A stretch of DNA of 64,000 nucleotides, taken from NCBI RefSeq assembly GCF_005870035.1, contig NZ_SWJG01000003.1:496001-560000 (forward strand). The letters run 5' to 3'. This DNA is from Spirosoma lacussanchae. GTDB lineage: Bacteria > Bacteroidota > Bacteroidia > Cytophagales > Spirosomataceae. The notes under the pieces were generated by a model. The model did not search any database and was not told the DNA's origin. It worked only from the letters and a program-made list of their open reading frames with translations. Shown here piece after piece: positions 42,111 to 49,621 of this stretch (position 1 is the first letter of the stretch; every line of letters begins with the position of its first letter). The position numbers and the translations under genes were made by a program.

Positions 42111-43178
42111 TTACCGCACTTCGATATTGAATTCGACGGCAGTTCCCAATTCCTCAGGTGAGTAATCGACAGCTCGAACTTCACCTTCGTGAAGTTGAAG
42201 ACGAATCACCTTACCCGCTTCTTCTGAGCTACCTTTTTGGGCAAGTATTGACGTGAATGCTCTTATTGTATCACTGCTGTGCGTGGTCGCAAACACTTGT
42301 ATGTTAAGTCGTTCAGTCAGGTGGAAAATGACTTCCCACAATTTCTCCTGAACGGAATAATGTAAGCCATTTTCAAACTCATCTATGAATAAATAGCCAT
42401 TCTCGCAATTAACCATCGCGAGAATAATAGTTAGAATCCGGTTAATACCATCGCCCATTGAACGGAGAGGAAGTTGCTGATTGCTATCTTCCAGGCGTAC
42501 GATCGGGTAGCGCTTGTTGCTTATAATATCGGTTCTGAAATTCAGTTTGCTGACTCTGGAGTCTATGATCCTGAGTGCGTATACAACCTCTTCTTCCCAA
42601 TCTGTTGTGGCAATTTCGTCGTATAAGTGCCCTACGTTTACAGCATTGATCTCGTTCGAACGAATAAACTGGTTTTTTATATCTCGTGGCTGCAGAAACG
42701 AAAAATCGCTTCGCGTTTTGGCATCGAGTATATGATAAGGCTGTATAATGTTGTGATCTGCGTCAGAGTCTACTTCAAAAAATAACAGCTTCTTGGTCGG
42801 CGTTATCTCTACTTCCGAAGGGGCTGGCTCCATCAAACGCAAACTAAGCGTTAACTGACTTTTTGAACCATTCCGTTCAGTGGTAATCTGGGCTGAATCT
42901 TCTTTGGTACGGCTTACGCGATTGGTAAATAGGGATGCCAGCAGCGCCTGAGCCCGTAGCTGCGGCTCTTCAGATGTTGATTCAAATGTGCCATCTCTGG
43001 TTTCCAGGATCTCATATATAGTCTGGAATCGCCCGTAGTTGGCCCATATGTAAATTGCCTCCAGTACCGATGTTTTACCCGTGTTGTTCTTGCCAACCAG
43101 CAAGTTTACCCGGCCTAGCTTCCCGATGGTCAGATGACGCAGGTTGCGGTAGTTTCGGATGTCGAGAGAGCGTAACAT
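42111..43178 (-). CDS. AAA-type (OLD/ABC-like) ATPase of the AAA/TOPRIM pair
   Basis: A 355-residue ATPase of the SMC/ABC-like AAA class. Walker A is LLVGKNNTGKTSVLEAI near residues 26-42, the signature-like segment is LRSMGDGINRILTIIL, Walker B is GYLFIDEFENGLHY and the switch histidine is in FATTHSSDTIRAF. The ATG at 43178 is used; the TTG three codons upstream is less likely. GC is clearly lower than in neighbours, which suggests horizontal transfer. With the TOPRIM-like partner it resembles phage-defence modules such as PARIS or class 2 OLD. Confidence 0.85.
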   Translation of the reverse strand: MLRSLDIRNYRNLRHLTIGKLGRVNLLVGKNNTGKTSVLEAIYIWANYGRFQTIYEILETRDGTFESTSEEPQLRAQALLASLFTNRVSRTKEDSAQITTERNGSKSQLTLSLRLMEPAPSEVEITPTKKLLFFEVDSDADHNIIQPYHILDAKTRSDFSFLQPRDIKNQFIRSNEINAVNVGHLYDEIATTDWEEEVVYALRIIDSRVSKLNFRTDIISNKRYPIVRLEDSNQQLPLRSMGDGINRILTIILAMVNCENGYLFIDEFENGLHYSVQEKLWEVIFHLTERLNIQVFATTHSSDTIRAFTSILAQKGSSEEAGKVIRLQLHEGEVRAVDYSPEELGTAVEFNIEVR

Positions 43179-43252
43179 GGCTGTCAATGATTAATGCTAG
43201 TCAAAGTACGGGTTAATACGAATACGAACAAAAAGCGACACTTACTGGCTTC

Positions 43253-44284
43253 TCAGGTAGCCGTTCCGGCGTCGCGTCGCCAGATGAATCCGTCCAGTAC
43301 GTAATGCGTTGCCTGTGGCAGGGCCAGTAGCGGCACCAGTAACGCGAGCAGCCACTCGCTCTGAACGGTCGGCAGCGCCTGGAAGGTGCCGAATACGGCC
43401 CCGTGTTCGCGCCAGACCAGACCGTCCCAGATGCCCTCTTCCAGGTACGCCAGCCCGATTATAACGCCCAGAAAGAGGACCAGCCGCAGCCATGCGCGCT
43501 GCGCCAGCGCGGGTCGGCGCCTGAACCCGGGCGGGTTGGTGAGCCAGATCAGCGCCAGATACGGAATGCCGTGCGACACGACGTTGAGCAGGGTAAACGC
43601 CAGATCGCCGTTGAGATAAACAATGCCGACGTACCACGACAGGGCCGTGCCGAGCACCAGCAGGTTGCGTGGCCGGTTAACGGTGCCGTATCGAAAACCC
43701 GTGACCAGTTCTTTCGCCAGATACAGGCCGAGCAGACCCACGTATAGCAACGTGGCGACCTGCCGACCCAGCGGCCAGTCGGTCTGCCAGAAATCGCCGT
43801 CGGTAAACCAGTTAAAATTCCGATTGGGGGTCAGGTGCCAGATTAGCAGCGGATAGAGCGTGGCCGCGTAGATGGTCATCGTGTCGAGCCAGGCAAACCG
43901 ACTCGATTCGCTGCGCGCATAGAGCCGCAAAAAGCCGTACTGCTGCCGAACAAAATGGAAAACCGCCAGATAGGCCAGAGCCCGCCAGAACACCCCCGCG
44001 CCAAGGCTGTGCAGCCCAACTCCGACGAGATAACAGATGGTCGGCACCCCCACGAACAGCCACCGTTGCCGCCGAAACCGCGCCCGGTCGAAGTAGGTGC
44101 GAAACAGGGTGCTGTACACATGCGCCACATCGATCAGGACGACGAGCAAAAACCAGCTCAGTACCGGCATGTCGGCGGTTGTCCGGTAGCGGTCGGGCAG
44201 AAGCATCACGATCAGCAGGGCTATAAACGGCGGCATCAGGATGAACACACCATCGTAGCGCGGAGAACGAATCCAGGGTTGCAT
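43253..44284 (-). CDS. Polytopic membrane protein with histidine motifs, unknown function
   Basis: A 343-residue protein with about nine hydrophobic segments. Conserved-looking His and acidic residues sit at membrane borders: IDVAHVYSTLFRTYFDRAR, FHFVRQQYGFLRLYAR, NVVSHGIPYLALIW and PQATHYVLDGFIWRRD. The pattern recalls membrane metal enzymes (desaturase/hydroxylase or Brp/Blh-like proteins), but no family can be named. It is the last gene of the SpeD/DUF4178/DUF350 operon, 6 bases after the flavin oxidoreductase gene, which suggests a role in the same pathway. Confidence 0.7.
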   Translation of the reverse strand: MQPWIRSPRYDGVFILMPPFIALLIVMLLPDRYRTTADMPVLSWFLLVVLIDVAHVYSTLFRTYFDRARFRRQRWLFVGVPTICYLVGVGLHSLGAGVFWRALAYLAVFHFVRQQYGFLRLYARSESSRFAWLDTMTIYAATLYPLLIWHLTPNRNFNWFTDGDFWQTDWPLGRQVATLLYVGLLGLYLAKELVTGFRYGTVNRPRNLLVLGTALSWYVGIVYLNGDLAFTLLNVVSHGIPYLALIWLTNPPGFRRRPALAQRAWLRLVLFLGVIIGLAYLEEGIWDGLVWREHGAVFGTFQALPTVQSEWLLALLVPLLALPQATHYVLDGFIWRRDAGTAT

Positions 44285-44290
44285 AGGCCG

Positions 44291-45967
44291 TCAGACGGGG
44301 TGGGTGGATGGGTGCAGTGCCTGAATTATTTCGCGTGCGGCCCGGATGCCCTGATAAAAGGCTTCTTCGAAAAGAGATATCCCGCTCAGATCCGAATGGG
44401 CGAAAAACAGCTGGTTGCCGATCGAACGCATAGCCTGCTGCCGGGCCTCACCCCAGACGAAGCCGGGGGTAGGCGCTACCATACCATGACCCCATACCTG
44501 CACATCGATTTGCTCAACAGAGGGCGTAACACCGGGGTGCAGGGCCTCCAGCTCGGTCAGCACCCGATGAACCCAGTCTGCGTAGGTCAACCGATAGGCG
44601 CGTTGGCGGGCTTCGTGGGGCGGGGCATCGGTGAGGGGCCAGTAGAGGGTTATAACCCGTTTGGGCTGGTCACTCACGTCCTGATGGTTGGCGGTGATGT
44701 AGCCCACCGAGGCCGTATTGTAGCCGACGTTATCCCAGCAGAGGGGCATACCGCCACCCTGGGGCAGGCTGTTAACGGTCAGGTTAGCCACCAGCCAGGG
44801 TGCGCTGTGTACCTGATCGGCGAAGGCGGCCCGGTCGGGAGCCAGGGGCCTGAGCAGTGACTTCGTTACAACCTGCGGAGTGGCCAGCAGCACCGCCTTC
44901 GCCTGAATAGCGATGGTCCGTTTGGCGGCCACATTGTAACACAGCACCCGGACCCCGTGCTCGTGTGGCTGAATGGCATGGGCCAGATGATGGGTTAGTA
45001 GGTTCGGTTGTTCAGGCGGGCTGTCGACGGACTGGCGGAGGTGGTCGAGCAGAAAGCCGTTTCCCTGGGGCCATGTCAGCACATCGCTGGCCGCAACGAG
45101 GCCGCCCGTTTGTGTACGGCCCTTTCCTTTTCGGGCGGCAAAATAATGAAGCCCGGCCCAGGCCGACACCGTTTCGGGGGTGGCGCCGTAGTCGTCGCGG
45201 CACGCATAAGACAGGTACCAGCGCAGATAGGGCGAGGTGTACCCGTGCTGGTCGAGGTAATCGGCAAAGGAGATAGTGTCCAGCGCCCGAAAGGTCGGGT
45301 CGGCCGACGAGCGATCGAGTGGAATGGCAAAGGCATCGCGACCATCCTGCCCTGTGGCCTGTTTCAGGGTGTCGATGAGGGCAAAGAAGCGCGCCAGTTG
45401 CGCCCGGTCACTGGCCGGAACGCCCCGCTCCGGCACCAGCCCTTCCTGCCAGTGACCGTCTATGAGCAGCCGTTCCTGCGGGTCGTGGCAGAGGTGATAT
45501 TCGTTGTAGATGGGCTGGCCCTGGTCGGCAAGTCCCGTTATGGTGCCGACCTCGCGCAGGAAATCGATCAGTTCGGTGTTGCGAGGGTCGGGTACGGGCA
45601 GATAATGCGCTCCCCAGGGGTAAGCCGATACGGCGTTCTGGCCATGGCTCGAGTTGCCGCCGGTTTGCTCGTCGAGTTCAACCAGTAAGGTGTTTGACAG
45701 GCCCTGCCGATGCAGCCACCGCCGGGCCGACAAACCGGCTATGCCACCGCCTATGATCAGGACATCGAGATGCTGTTCGTGAGTTGGAGCCGGGAAGGCC
45801 GTACCTCCGCGCAGCAGGTGACCCACGGCCTGGTTGGCGCCACGCAGCTGACCCTTGATGGGTATTGGCGCGGTGGTCGACCGGCAGCTTTCCAGGGCCC
45901 AGGGCCCGGCCAGCAGACCCGCCAGGCCAAGCCCCGTCTGGTGCAGAAAAAATCGGCGGGTTGGCAT
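44291..45967 (-). CDS. Exported FAD-dependent oxidoreductase (amine-oxidase-like)
   Basis: A 558-residue flavoprotein. The N-terminus MPTRRFFLHQTG plus a hydrophobic run is Tat-like, with a Cys at the end of the leader (ALESC) that may be a lipobox. The FAD motif is DVLIIGGGIAGLSARRWL near residue 68, and the C-terminal FAD contact is FFAHSDLSGISLFEEAFYQG. The NAD(P)/FAD amine-oxidase type is likely. The start at 45967 gives a 4-base gap to the spermidine-synthase-like gene; the longer frame would overlap it. A polyamine or polyamine-modified substrate is suggested by the neighbours, not shown. Confidence 0.82.
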   Translation of the reverse strand: MPTRRFFLHQTGLGLAGLLAGPWALESCRSTTAPIPIKGQLRGANQAVGHLLRGGTAFPAPTHEQHLDVLIIGGGIAGLSARRWLHRQGLSNTLLVELDEQTGGNSSHGQNAVSAYPWGAHYLPVPDPRNTELIDFLREVGTITGLADQGQPIYNEYHLCHDPQERLLIDGHWQEGLVPERGVPASDRAQLARFFALIDTLKQATGQDGRDAFAIPLDRSSADPTFRALDTISFADYLDQHGYTSPYLRWYLSYACRDDYGATPETVSAWAGLHYFAARKGKGRTQTGGLVAASDVLTWPQGNGFLLDHLRQSVDSPPEQPNLLTHHLAHAIQPHEHGVRVLCYNVAAKRTIAIQAKAVLLATPQVVTKSLLRPLAPDRAAFADQVHSAPWLVANLTVNSLPQGGGMPLCWDNVGYNTASVGYITANHQDVSDQPKRVITLYWPLTDAPPHEARQRAYRLTYADWVHRVLTELEALHPGVTPSVEQIDVQVWGHGMVAPTPGFVWGEARQQAMRSIGNQLFFAHSDLSGISLFEEAFYQGIRAAREIIQALHPSTHPV

Positions 45968-45971
45968 CGGC

Positions 45972-47537
45972 TCAGTGGCTGTAGGGGCCCCAGTCGTCAT
46001 CAAAATAACGAACCAGCGCCTGGTTGTTGAGTCGGTTGATATCGGTAGGAAGTTCGGCCATGTCGGTGGGGAAATGGGTGAGGTCGGCCAGCGTTCGGGC
46101 GTTGATATAGCGCAGTCCGGTTGGTAGCCTGACGGCGCGATGAACCGACGTCAGCGGCCGGTTGCGGGAAGCCAGCACGTAGCCCCACTCGCCAAACGAC
46201 GGTACGTACGCATGATACGGCATGGTCTGGAACCCAACGGCTTCGAGCGTATGCGCAATGCACCAGAACGAGCGCCGGGCTACGTAGGGTGAGGTCGACT
46301 GAACCACTACGACGCCGTTTGCCGACAGGAGTTTGTCCAGTTCGCTGTAGAAAGCGGTGCTGTACAGTTTCCCGATCGAATAGTTGGCTGGGTCGGGGAA
46401 GTCGACCACGATCAGGTCGTACCGGCTGGTGTCCTGCCGAACGAACAGAAACGCATCGGTATTGAGTACCTGCACCTTCGGCGCCAGCAGCGACCGCTGA
46501 TTCAGCGCCAGCAGCATCTCGTTCTGCTGAAACAGCTGCGTCATGCCGGGGTCGAGGTCAACGAGCCGGATGGCATCGAGTTGCGGGTATTTCAGCAGTT
46601 CCCGTACCGCCAGCCCATCGCCACCGCCCAGCACCAGCACCCGCCGGGCTGCCGGATTCTGCTGCATGGCCGGGTGAATGAGGGCTTCGTGGTAGCGGTA
46701 TTCGTCGGCCGACGAAAATTGCAGGTTGCCGTTCAGGAACAGCCGCCACTCGCGGGCATTACGCGTCAGTACAATTCGCTGATACTGGGTGGTTTTGCTG
46801 TAGATGACCTTATCCTGAAACGCCAGACTTTCGGTATAGGTCATAATCCGGTCGGCACCCAAGAACCCGGCCAGCATCAGCATCGACGCGACAATCATAG
46901 TCAGGGTGAAGCTGCGCCGGTAGGGTCGCGTATCCTGAAAGCGGTACAGTACCACAGCTGCCACTGCCAGATTGAGCAGTCCGAAAAACAGCGAGGTACG
47001 CACCAGGCCCAGCTGCGGCACCAGCACCAGCGGAAAAATCAGCGACGCCAGCAGCGCCCCAATATAATCGAAGGTGAACACGCGCGAGACCAGATCCTTG
47101 AACGCGTACCGGCCTTCCAGAATCCGCATGAGCAACGGAATCTCCAGCCCGACCAGTATCCCCGTCAGCCCCACCAGCGCGTAAAGAACTACCCGGAACG
47201 ACTGCACATATTCGAACAGCACGAATAGCAGCGGGGCCGACCAGCCGCCGACCAGACCGACCAGTATCTCAATCCGGATAAACCACTTCAGCAGGGCGCC
47301 GTCGAGGTATTTTGAGAGCCACGAGCCAATACCCATCGCAAACAGATAGGTGCCGATGATGGTCGAAAACTGGGTAACGGAATCGCCCAGGAGGTAGCTG
47401 GCCAGCGTACCGGCAATAAGCTCGTAGATGAGTCCGCAGGTAGCAATTACAAACACCGATACCAGCAGCAGCACCGGCAGCAGGTCGGGCCGGGATGCGT
47501 TGCCGCGCGCTGATCGGGGTTGTTCTTCGCTAACCAT
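45972..47537 (-). CDS. Membrane-embedded spermidine-synthase-like aminopropyltransferase
   Basis: A 521-residue protein with about seven N-terminal membrane segments (residues 20-225) and a C-terminal spermidine-synthase Rossmann domain. The decarboxylated-SAM motif is VLVLGGGDGLAVRELLKY near residue 300, the acidic pair is in IRLVDLDPGM, and the catalytic region is IVVDFPDPANYSIGKLYS. Such fusions occur in many bacteria and have no fixed substrate. Here speD is in the same operon, so supply of decarboxylated SAM is plausible. It overlaps the DUF350 gene by 8 bases. Confidence 0.88.
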   Translation of the reverse strand: MVSEEQPRSARGNASRPDLLPVLLLVSVFVIATCGLIYELIAGTLASYLLGDSVTQFSTIIGTYLFAMGIGSWLSKYLDGALLKWFIRIEILVGLVGGWSAPLLFVLFEYVQSFRVVLYALVGLTGILVGLEIPLLMRILEGRYAFKDLVSRVFTFDYIGALLASLIFPLVLVPQLGLVRTSLFFGLLNLAVAAVVLYRFQDTRPYRRSFTLTMIVASMLMLAGFLGADRIMTYTESLAFQDKVIYSKTTQYQRIVLTRNAREWRLFLNGNLQFSSADEYRYHEALIHPAMQQNPAARRVLVLGGGDGLAVRELLKYPQLDAIRLVDLDPGMTQLFQQNEMLLALNQRSLLAPKVQVLNTDAFLFVRQDTSRYDLIVVDFPDPANYSIGKLYSTAFYSELDKLLSANGVVVVQSTSPYVARRSFWCIAHTLEAVGFQTMPYHAYVPSFGEWGYVLASRNRPLTSVHRAVRLPTGLRYINARTLADLTHFPTDMAELPTDINRLNNQALVRYFDDDWGPYSH

Positions 47538-47745
47538 GAATGGCCGAACTGATGATCAGGGCTACGGACAGCATGAACGCAGCCGCCACAATAGCCAGCG
47601 CGGTATTGTGCTCCTCCATGATCTCTTTCCAGAGCGTTTTGGGCGTGAGCTTGTCGAAGATGTAAAAGCTGACGACCAGAATCAGGATGCCGATCAGGGA
47701 GTAAACCACCGATGCCGTGATCAGTTTGGGGTTCAGGTATTCCAT
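47530..47745 (-). CDS. DUF350 small membrane protein (YjfL-like)
   Basis: A 71-residue protein with two membrane helices: SVVYSLIGILILVVSFYIFD and AIVAAAFMLSVALIISSAIH, separated by the conserved loop KLTPKTLWKEIMEEHNTALA. That loop is the DUF350 hallmark. Family genes often neighbour DUF4178 and polyamine genes, as here. The function is unknown; a membrane stress role has been proposed for related clusters. Confidence 0.88.
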   Translation of the reverse strand: MEYLNPKLITASVVYSLIGILILVVSFYIFDKLTPKTLWKEIMEEHNTALAIVAAAFMLSVALIISSAIHG

Positions 47746-47756
47746 AAGGGTAGCAG

Positions 47757-47948
47757 TTATTTGTGGTAGAAATGAGTGCGGCCAACGCGGCCCCCCGAGC
47801 GTCCGCCCGAGCGGTAGCCCTGCCGTTTCTCGACCGACTCATCATCGTCGCCGAGCAGGCGGGTGCCGGTAACGGTAGCCCAGGTGAAAACGCCCAGCGC
47901 CAGGAGTACAACCAGGCCGTAGAGCCGAACGGGTTTGAATTGGTTCAT
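47757..47948 (-). CDS. Small single-helix membrane protein with Gly/Arg-rich tail
   Basis: A 63-residue protein with one membrane helix (YGLVVLLALGVFTWATVTG), an acidic patch (DDDES) and a basic Gly/Arg tail (GYRSGGRSGGRVGRTHFYHK). It sits between DUF4178 and DUF350 genes with 7- and 11-base gaps, so it is probably real and part of the operon. No family is recognised. Confidence 0.65.
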   Translation of the reverse strand: MNQFKPVRLYGLVVLLALGVFTWATVTGTRLLGDDDESVEKRQGYRSGGRSGGRVGRTHFYHK

Positions 47949-47955
47949 CGGTTTA

Positions 47956-49254
47956 TCAATCGTCCATGGCGCCGTAGTCGCTCTCGGCCCAGCGCCGTTG
48001 TTCGAAACTGGCTTGGCGGATGTAGCTCATAATGGGGTAGATCAGCAGAGCCGCCAGTATCAGAAAAATGTTGGAGTGCAGGGTAGTATTCTGTTTGACC
48101 GTGATGCGAACCGGAGCGGGCATGGCGTTTTCGGCATAGGGCTGCACCTCCAGATGATACCGCCCCGACGGTACCCGCGACAGTACGGCCGATTCGCTCT
48201 GACGGCCTTCGGTCCAGCTTTCGCCCCCGCTTACCCCCGAGTAGTATTCAATGCTTTTGGCAAACTCGTAGGCGTCGCCCGTCTGGTCGTTGACGAGCCG
48301 TACCGCCAGCTCGACCCACTGGTTGGTCAGGGTTGTGTTCATCTGAACAGCGAGGGCGGTTGGGCCTTCTACCGCAAACGAGGGGCTGATAAACTCGCGC
48401 AGGGCGTTGCCTTTCGTCGAGTCGCGCTGGCTGAAAAACGATTGCTCGATCAGCGTAGGTGATGATCGGAATCCGTTAAAAATCAGCATAATCAGCAGTA
48501 CGGCCAGGCAGGCTCCGATCGTCAGCGATATGAGCGGAGGCAGTAAGCCTTCGGTGGGTGAGGGTTGTATGGCGCCTACGCCCAGCGGCTGCGGTAGGTC
48601 GTTATCGAGTCCGAAGGCGTCGGCAATGGCCTGCCGGGAGCGGTGCTCGGCCCGGTACCAGCTCGCTTCCTGTTCGTTCTTCTGCTCGCTGGAGAGCAGG
48701 TAGGGGGGCGCGATGAACTCGTATATCGTCAGCGCTTCGTCTTCCCGGATATTCCAGTCGAACTCCCCAACGGCCGCCAGCAAACGGGGTTGGTAATGGT
48801 GATACAGCTGGTATTCCCGATCGTCGTCGGTGACGGTCCAGGAGCGGGCCGATTCTTTGAGGATGGTATAGTCATTTCGCGGGGCCGGCCGGATAAACTG
48901 CCAGTGGCCGTTATATTCGGCCAGTTGCGCATAGCCGACCACCGGGCTGTACAGCACGTACTCGCTCCACTCCGCCGACGCGCCGGCTTCGGTCTTACGC
49001 ATGAATCCGACTACGCGGTAGGCGTTGCCGCCCAGCGTACCCGACGCGCCGATCGGTATGAGCGGCTGCGTACGTAGTTTCTGGAAGGCATGGATAATAC
49101 GCGCTGGTCCTTCGTGTTCGTATTCGAACAGGGTAGCGCAGGCCGGGCAGGCGTAGAACGAGCTACCCGTAACGTCATAATACGTAATCGACGTCTGGCA
49201 ATTCGGGCAGGTCAGCGTGGCCGATGGGGGCGTAGTCGGTACAGAATCGGTCAT
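47956..49254 (-). CDS. DUF4178 domain membrane protein with zinc ribbon
   Basis: A 432-residue protein. An N-terminal zinc ribbon has two Cys pairs (CPNCQT and CPACAT, residues 15-38). The DUF4178 beta-domain follows (IPIGASGTLGGNAYRVVGFM, and a second unit around 110-230), then membrane helices near 265-285 and 395-415 with a beta-rich extracytoplasmic part between. The final residues lie on the inner face. It overlaps speD by 4 bases (ATGA). DUF4178 genes are known to cluster with DUF350 and polyamine genes; the biochemical role is unknown. Confidence 0.85.
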   Translation of the reverse strand: MTDSVPTTPPSATLTCPNCQTSITYYDVTGSSFYACPACATLFEYEHEGPARIIHAFQKLRTQPLIPIGASGTLGGNAYRVVGFMRKTEAGASAEWSEYVLYSPVVGYAQLAEYNGHWQFIRPAPRNDYTILKESARSWTVTDDDREYQLYHHYQPRLLAAVGEFDWNIREDEALTIYEFIAPPYLLSSEQKNEQEASWYRAEHRSRQAIADAFGLDNDLPQPLGVGAIQPSPTEGLLPPLISLTIGACLAVLLIMLIFNGFRSSPTLIEQSFFSQRDSTKGNALREFISPSFAVEGPTALAVQMNTTLTNQWVELAVRLVNDQTGDAYEFAKSIEYYSGVSGGESWTEGRQSESAVLSRVPSGRYHLEVQPYAENAMPAPVRITVKQNTTLHSNIFLILAALLIYPIMSYIRQASFEQRRWAESDYGAMDD

Positions 49255-49598
49255 CGGAGCAGTTCGGTTTTGGTTTGCTCGATGCCCTGAAAGAACGACA
49301 GGGTTTCGGTGTAGATCTGCCGGACCCGCGCCTGGTTATCGCGCCGGTAGTTGGATAGGAACACATCGAAGGTAGCCAGTCCGTATTCGGGCCAGGTATG
49401 CATCGCAATATGCGACTCGGTGAGGCAGATCGTCACCGTAAAACCGCCGTTCGGGAAGCTGTGGTACACCTCGCCAACGTTGGCCAGGCCGAGCGTGTCG
49501 ACAAGCTGGTCGAAGTGCCGTTTGCAGCTGCCGGCATCGGTCAGGGTCGATGCCGGCGCTGTAAACTGGGCCAGTATGTGCAGGCCGGGGCTATACAT
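49251..49598 (-). CDS. speD: S-adenosylmethionine decarboxylase proenzyme
   Basis: A 115-residue class 1B SpeD, which makes the aminopropyl donor decarboxylated SAM. The self-cleavage site is in TESHIAMHTWPEYG, where the Ser becomes the pyruvoyl group; a His and a Cys (TICLTES) lie in the expected positions. Length is close to that of the bacterial family. It is the first gene of the coupled seven-gene set and lies 23 bases after the ABC/M1 fusion gene in the same direction. Confidence 0.92.
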   Translation of the reverse strand: MYSPGLHILAQFTAPASTLTDAGSCKRHFDQLVDTLGLANVGEVYHSFPNGGFTVTICLTESHIAMHTWPEYGLATFDVFLSNYRRDNQARVRQIYTETLSFFQGIEQTKTELLR

Positions 49599-49621
49599 AG
49601 TTCGTTCAGGAAAGCCGGAAG

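Noticed and set aside
43955..44860. Plus-strand open frame spanning the ends of two minus-strand genes
   Set aside because: Covers two coupled genes of the polyamine-type operon and shows no domain.
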